64,000 nt of DNA from Xenorhabdus anantnagensis (GTDB taxonomy: Bacteria; Pseudomonadota; Gammaproteobacteria; Enterobacterales; Enterobacteriaceae). Shown piece by piece: positions 60,525-64,000 of this stretch (position 1 is the stretch's first letter; each line of letters starts with the position of its first letter). The notes beneath the pieces were generated by a model that was given only the letters and a program-made list of their open reading frames with translations, was not told where the DNA came from and ran no database searches. The stretch lies in assembly GCF_028598555.1 (NCBI RefSeq), contig NZ_JAQRFN010000021.1, positions 1 to 64,000 on the forward strand. The letters are read 5' to 3'. Position numbers and translations under genes: made by a program.

Positions 60525-61979
60525 TTATGGACAATTATCAACTATTTTGCCATTGGCAACTCGTTGAACTGAAGTTTTATGTTGATCAAATAAATCTGCT
60601 GCTTTTTGAGTATAAAAAGCTAATTGATGACCTTGTATATCTGGCGAAGCTCCGTGTTTAAATTCAAATGGGTTCATTAACATCGGACCACTAACACCGT
60701 CATAATTATGAACAAGCTTTCCTTTACGGCCTTCTGTGACATATCGTTCCCACTCTTTCCTATCTGTAGGAGAGTTCATATCAAAAACTTTAATATTTAA
60801 TTTGGCCAACTCTGAATTAGGTATCTCGAATGTAGCCAGTGTTGGAAGATCTCTCTTCTTAGACCACTTAAGAGCCTGCTCCTTCGATGCTGTTACATAA
60901 AACCCTTTCTTCCCTCTTGGGTCAAAATCTTTTCTACCTTTCCCTCTTGACAGATCTATCTTGGTATCTTTTTCAAAACCGCCTGCATGGTAAAAGGTGG
61001 TCGTCTCCGACGATAGCCCATACGGGTCCACGAACCGCACCGGGTTATGCACGTACCCGTACGGGTTAAACCCGCCGTTCAGGTTCAGCGGATCGGGCGA
61101 AATATACTGCGCCGTCTCCGGCGAATAATAGCGGAACCGATTGTAGTATAACCCGCTTTCCTCATCCGCATACTGGCCCATAAAACGCAGGTTGCAATTC
61201 ACATGGGCGTCTTCATGATTACGCGCCACTGCCGGCCAGGTATCCAGCCGGCCCCACGTGCTCAGCCTCCCGGCCCAGATGAGCTGGCCGGCTTCGTTCA
61301 GTATTTCCCGCACTGTACCCTGATGGTCGCTGACGGTATAGTGTAGTTTGCCCCGTTCATAACGCGCCCAGGGGGTTAACGTCCCCGGTGCATAGAGCCA
61401 ACGGACGCTGTGATCACCGGCAGGTGTGCCATCCGCATAAATCGGGGTTTCTTCGATCAGCTGATCACCGCTCCACAGAAAATCATGCCCAATGATGGCA
61501 TCCGGTTTCGGTGTCAGATCCGGTTTACCATTCAACCAGCGCTGCAAATTAGCCGCGGCCAGTTTACCATCGTGGACTTTCAGCTTACGAATACGCCGTC
61601 CAAAAGCATCGTATTGATACTGCCAGCGGGAGCCATCCGGTGTTTCACAGTGGGTCAGTTGATCCTGAATATCCCAGCGGTATCGCCAAATCTGCGGACG
61701 AAAACCGTCGCGGTGTTCCGTTTTCTCCACTAACCGCCCATTCTGATCATAACGGTAAGTAAGGTCGCCGCGATGCACCACCCGCCCCGCCAGTTGGAGC
61801 TGATCGGCTTGCTTCAAAGCATGCTGGGCATCATTAGGCACATGACGGCTCAGGTTGCCCTGTTTGTCATACTGGAATTGTTCCTCAAAGGGCCGAAATC
61901 CCTCAAAGGCAGCATGAGTGACCTGATCGTTTTGGTTATAGCGATAACGGGTTTGCCCCCAAATGCTGTCATCTATCAC
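60525..61979 (-). CDS. Rhs protein, C-terminal part with ADP-ribosyltransferase-like (DUF3990) tip
   Basis: Reading on after an in-frame amber codon at 62007-62009, this 484-residue part carries further YD repeats (YRYDQNGRLVEKTEHRDGF, WQYQYDAFGRRIRKL) and the end-of-core RFRYYSPETAQYISPDPLNL and DPYGLSS near residue 320. The variable tip of about 160 residues follows: TTFYHAGGFEKDTKIDLSRG, FDPRGKKGFYVTASKEQALK, EWERYVTEGRKGKLVHNYDG and GHQLAFYTQKAADLF. This order matches DUF3990, an ADP-ribosyltransferase-like toxin domain. The first Met after the amber codon is used as a nominal start; no ribosome-binding site is evident. Confidence 0.75.
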   Translation of the reverse strand: MIDDSIWGQTRYRYNQNDQVTHAAFEGFRPFEEQFQYDKQGNLSRHVPNDAQHALKQADQLQLAGRVVHRGDLTYRYDQNGRLVEKTEHRDGFRPQIWRYRWDIQDQLTHCETPDGSRWQYQYDAFGRRIRKLKVHDGKLAAANLQRWLNGKPDLTPKPDAIIGHDFLWSGDQLIEETPIYADGTPAGDHSVRWLYAPGTLTPWARYERGKLHYTVSDHQGTVREILNEAGQLIWAGRLSTWGRLDTWPAVARNHEDAHVNCNLRFMGQYADEESGLYYNRFRYYSPETAQYISPDPLNLNGGFNPYGYVHNPVRFVDPYGLSSETTTFYHAGGFEKDTKIDLSRGKGRKDFDPRGKKGFYVTASKEQALKWSKKRDLPTLATFEIPNSELAKLNIKVFDMNSPTDRKEWERYVTEGRKGKLVHNYDGVSGPMLMNPFEFKHGASPDIQGHQLAFYTQKAADLFDQHKTSVQRVANGKIVDNCP

Positions 61980-62006
61980 CTGTACATTAAAGGCACGATC
62001 ATACTG

Positions 62007-64000
62007 CTAGCTGCGGTTAACGGCCGTTGCCTGTGGCGGGAAGTGTGGGTGATTCTGTTGCAGTGTCTCACGGAAAAGCGCAGTGACCCGTCCGGCTGAC
62101 TGATGGGCCAGTAACCCGGTATCTGTATAGCGACTGGCCAAAATGAAGCCTTTCGCACTTTCACGCACTGTTTCGTGACCGAGCGGATCATAGCTTAACG
62201 TTAATGGGTCATGCTGGCCAAACTGGAAACGGGTAAGTTGTCCCGCTTGGTTATAATCGAAATTCAGGGTGTGATCACCCACTGTTTCCGCTGTGGGCAG
62301 GCCACTTTGTCTATCCCACTGGCGGGTGATTTCCCGGCCATTCACACGTTCCCCAATCAGGTGCCCCGCTGCGTCATACTCGAATTCTACTTTCGCATCC
62401 GGTGACGTTGCGCAGAGCAGCCGACCCAGCGGGTCATAGTCATATTCAATCACCACCTGCAATTCACAGGCGGATTCATCTGCTTGCCAGTGCTCCCGCC
62501 GACGAATTTGGTTATCCTCGTTATAACAAAGACGGGTTAATTGGCCGTTCGGGTAACGTATTAAGGTGCGGCGCCCTCCCCGATCATAAGCGTATTTCAG
62601 CGTTCGACCGGTAAAGTCGGTTTCGCGAATAAGCTGATCAGCGGGATCATACTCGTATCGGTAGGTTTCCCCCATTGCTGTCGTCACTGTGTTCAGGCGA
62701 AGCAGACGGTCATAATCAAAATGCAGTGTAGTGCCATCCGGGCGGGTCATACTGGTCAGCAGGTTAAACGGACCATAGGTGTACTGGGTGGTTTGCCCTT
62801 CGCCGTCCGTCACAGCCGAAACCCGCCCGGCCTGATCATAGGTTATCTGCTGCCTGACCCCATCCGGCTGGGTAATTTCGGTGACACTGCCGTTCAGGCT
62901 GGCATGGAAAGCGCTGTGCTGGTAATGAGTATGCTGACCCAGCGCATCCGTCATGTTGTGCAAACGCCCCAATCCGTCCTGCTCATAACGGGTCGTATAG
63001 CCACTCGGCGACAGCACCTGATACAATCGGTGTTGCTCATATTCATAACGCCATTCAGTCCCATCCGGCAACACTTTACGAAGCAGTTCGCCATGTTGGT
63101 TATAACGATATTCCTCCCGTCGTCCCAATGGATCGGTGACCGAATCAGGCTCCCCTGCTTCATTGTAATGGAAGCGCCAGCTCAGACCATTGGACAATTT
63201 GGCCTGTACCAACTGACCATATTCATCATAATCATAGGTGAACACTTCGCCGGACGGCTGAGTCAGTTTGGTTAGTTCCCCATACGGACTGTATTCAAAA
63301 TAGGTGGTTCGTCCCAGCGGGTCGGTTTCCGACACCATGTTACGCAAATCCCACGCCATGACGGTTTCCCGCCCTAGCGGATCAATACTGCGTACGACAT
63401 TGCCATCTTCGTCATACCAATAGCAGGTACACCCTCCTTCAGGATCTAGATAGATGGTAATGCGCTCTGCGTCGTCATACCGAAACTGGGCATTCCAGTA
63501 GCCTTGTGGTGTGTTCACCGCGATGACGCGTCCATGGGTGTCATAGCCAATGGAAACATCTGACCCGCTATTACTTTGCCAGCGGGTCATGTGGCCGTGG
63601 TCGTTATACTCATGCCATAGGTGATAAAACTGGAAGGTTTCGCATTCCACCAGATAGCCCCGCCTATCATAGTGGCAGGTCACCAGCCGCTGGCGGAGTT
63701 CGTCCGTCAGGTACTCAATTGTAGCCAGATTTTTCTGGTCATAACCGAGCAGTAAACGATAACCGTCTGAGTGCGTTATCTGTGACAGCCGCAAAGCTCT
63801 CTCGTCATGGGTATTCTCATAATGAAACAAGATGCGGTTACCATTGCGGTCACTAATGGCAGAAAGCAGCCGACAGGCGCCCGCTTTCTGTTCAAAACTC
63901 AGAATGAGCTGGCTGCGGCGGTCAAACAGGTGCAGGCCATGATCACGATCGCCGAACAACAGGTAATGCCCTGCGTTCAGATTCACCGCAAACACCTTGT
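62007..64000 (-). CDS. Rhs core protein, partial at window edge, ends at an in-frame amber codon
   Basis: This frame enters from beyond the window and encodes about 660 residues of Rhs/YD-repeat shell: DRNGNRILFHYENTHDERAL, WYDEDGNVVRSIDPLGRE, YEYDPADQLIRETDFTGR and KYAYDRGGRRTLIRYPNG. YD repeats form the hollow beta-barrel cocoon that encloses the C-terminal toxin. It ends at TAG (62007-62009) after TAVNRS. Rhs sequence continues in the same frame (QYDRAFNVQVIDDSIWGQ), so the stop is a point mutation, perhaps of a Trp codon TGG. Without readthrough the shell would lack the tip. Confidence 0.85.
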   Translation of the reverse strand, partial: KVFAVNLNAGHYLLFGDRDHGLHLFDRRSQLILSFEQKAGACRLLSAISDRNGNRILFHYENTHDERALRLSQITHSDGYRLLLGYDQKNLATIEYLTDELRQRLVTCHYDRRGYLVECETFQFYHLWHEYNDHGHMTRWQSNSGSDVSIGYDTHGRVIAVNTPQGYWNAQFRYDDAERITIYLDPEGGCTCYWYDEDGNVVRSIDPLGRETVMAWDLRNMVSETDPLGRTTYFEYSPYGELTKLTQPSGEVFTYDYDEYGQLVQAKLSNGLSWRFHYNEAGEPDSVTDPLGRREEYRYNQHGELLRKVLPDGTEWRYEYEQHRLYQVLSPSGYTTRYEQDGLGRLHNMTDALGQHTHYQHSAFHASLNGSVTEITQPDGVRQQITYDQAGRVSAVTDGEGQTTQYTYGPFNLLTSMTRPDGTTLHFDYDRLLRLNTVTTAMGETYRYEYDPADQLIRETDFTGRTLKYAYDRGGRRTLIRYPNGQLTRLCYNEDNQIRRREHWQADESACELQVVIEYDYDPLGRLLCATSPDAKVEFEYDAAGHLIGERVNGREITRQWDRQSGLPTAETVGDHTLNFDYNQAGQLTRFQFGQHDPLTLSYDPLGHETVRESAKGFILASRYTDTGLLAHQSAGRVTALFRETLQQNHPHFPPQATAVNRS

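Noticed and set aside
62007-62009. TAG as a recoded amino acid (for example pyrrolysine)
   Set aside because: Other genes in the window, including dead toxins and spoT, use TAG as an ordinary stop. No recoding machinery or element is seen.
62721-63275. A 184-codon plus-strand frame opposite the Rhs core
   Set aside because: It is a shadow of the YD-repeat coding strand, with no start signal and no recognised domain.
54674-64000. A prophage or integrative element at the Rhs locus
   Set aside because: No integrase, phage structural gene, att-like repeat pair or tRNA border is visible. The repeats are explained by rhs-symE-XRE duplication.

Overview
The window is a chromosomal segment of a gamma-proteobacterium of the order Enterobacterales. 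Gene order and protein sequence follow the E. coli backbone closely (yihD-srkA-dsbA, mobAB, gor/rlmJ, glyQS, gmk-rpoZ-spoT-trmH-recG, gltS/xanP/yicH, dppABCDF, yhjJ). Moderate GC, AT-rich accessory genes, the lsr locus and a decaying Rhs toxin array suggest an insect- or nematode-associated genus such as Xenorhabdus or Photorhabdus. That placement is an inference from sequence memory, not a database result.

Layout. 0-5.3 kb: polA, then the yihD-srkA-dsbA operon, all on the minus strand. 5.4-8.1 kb: mobA-mobB and a PLP-dependent decarboxylase. 8.4-9.9 kb: an AT-rich secreted alpha/beta hydrolase. 10.1-15.7 kb: the AI-2 (lsr) locus, in which lsrB, lsrF, lsrG, lsrR and lsrK are intact but lsrA is absent and lsrC/lsrD survive only as a ~360-bp scar. 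15.8-17 kb: a truncated hot-dog thioesterase and an orphan secreted protein. 17.2-26.6 kb: gor, rlmJ, small orphans, glyQS, tag and avtA. 26.6-27.4 kb: a gene-free stretch holding a candidate sRNA on the minus strand. 27.4-32 kb: yidQ, yidR, yicG and ligB. 32-45.4 kb: gmk-rpoZ-spoT-trmH-recG, gltS, xanP, yicH, fabY, dtd and yihX. 45.7-52.1 kb: tRNA-Pro(UGG) and the dpp dipeptide importer. 52.3-54.6 kb: a truncated yhjK/hmsP sensor and yhjJ. 54.6-64 kb: a tandem array of Rhs C-terminal toxin tips and immunity genes.

The most notable region is the Rhs array. On the minus strand lies an Rhs core with an ADP-ribosyltransferase-like (DUF3990-type) tip and its immunity gene. Downstream follow at least three more tip/immunity cassettes: a dead toxin with immunity, a WHH-type HNH nuclease with SUKH immunity, and a second dead toxin of the first family with immunity. 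Between them, on the opposite strand, sit SymE-like genes preceded in two cases by XRE-regulator fragments carried on near-identical ~330-bp direct repeats. The layout suggests serial displacement of Rhs tips by cassettes that carry an antiparallel XRE-symE module. The Rhs core itself carries an in-frame amber codon.

A second window-wide pattern is a set of short tandem duplications (units of 14-19 bp, 2-4 copies, slightly diverged). They occur at more than a dozen loci, both between genes and in frame within polA, mobB, ligB, xanP and yhjK.
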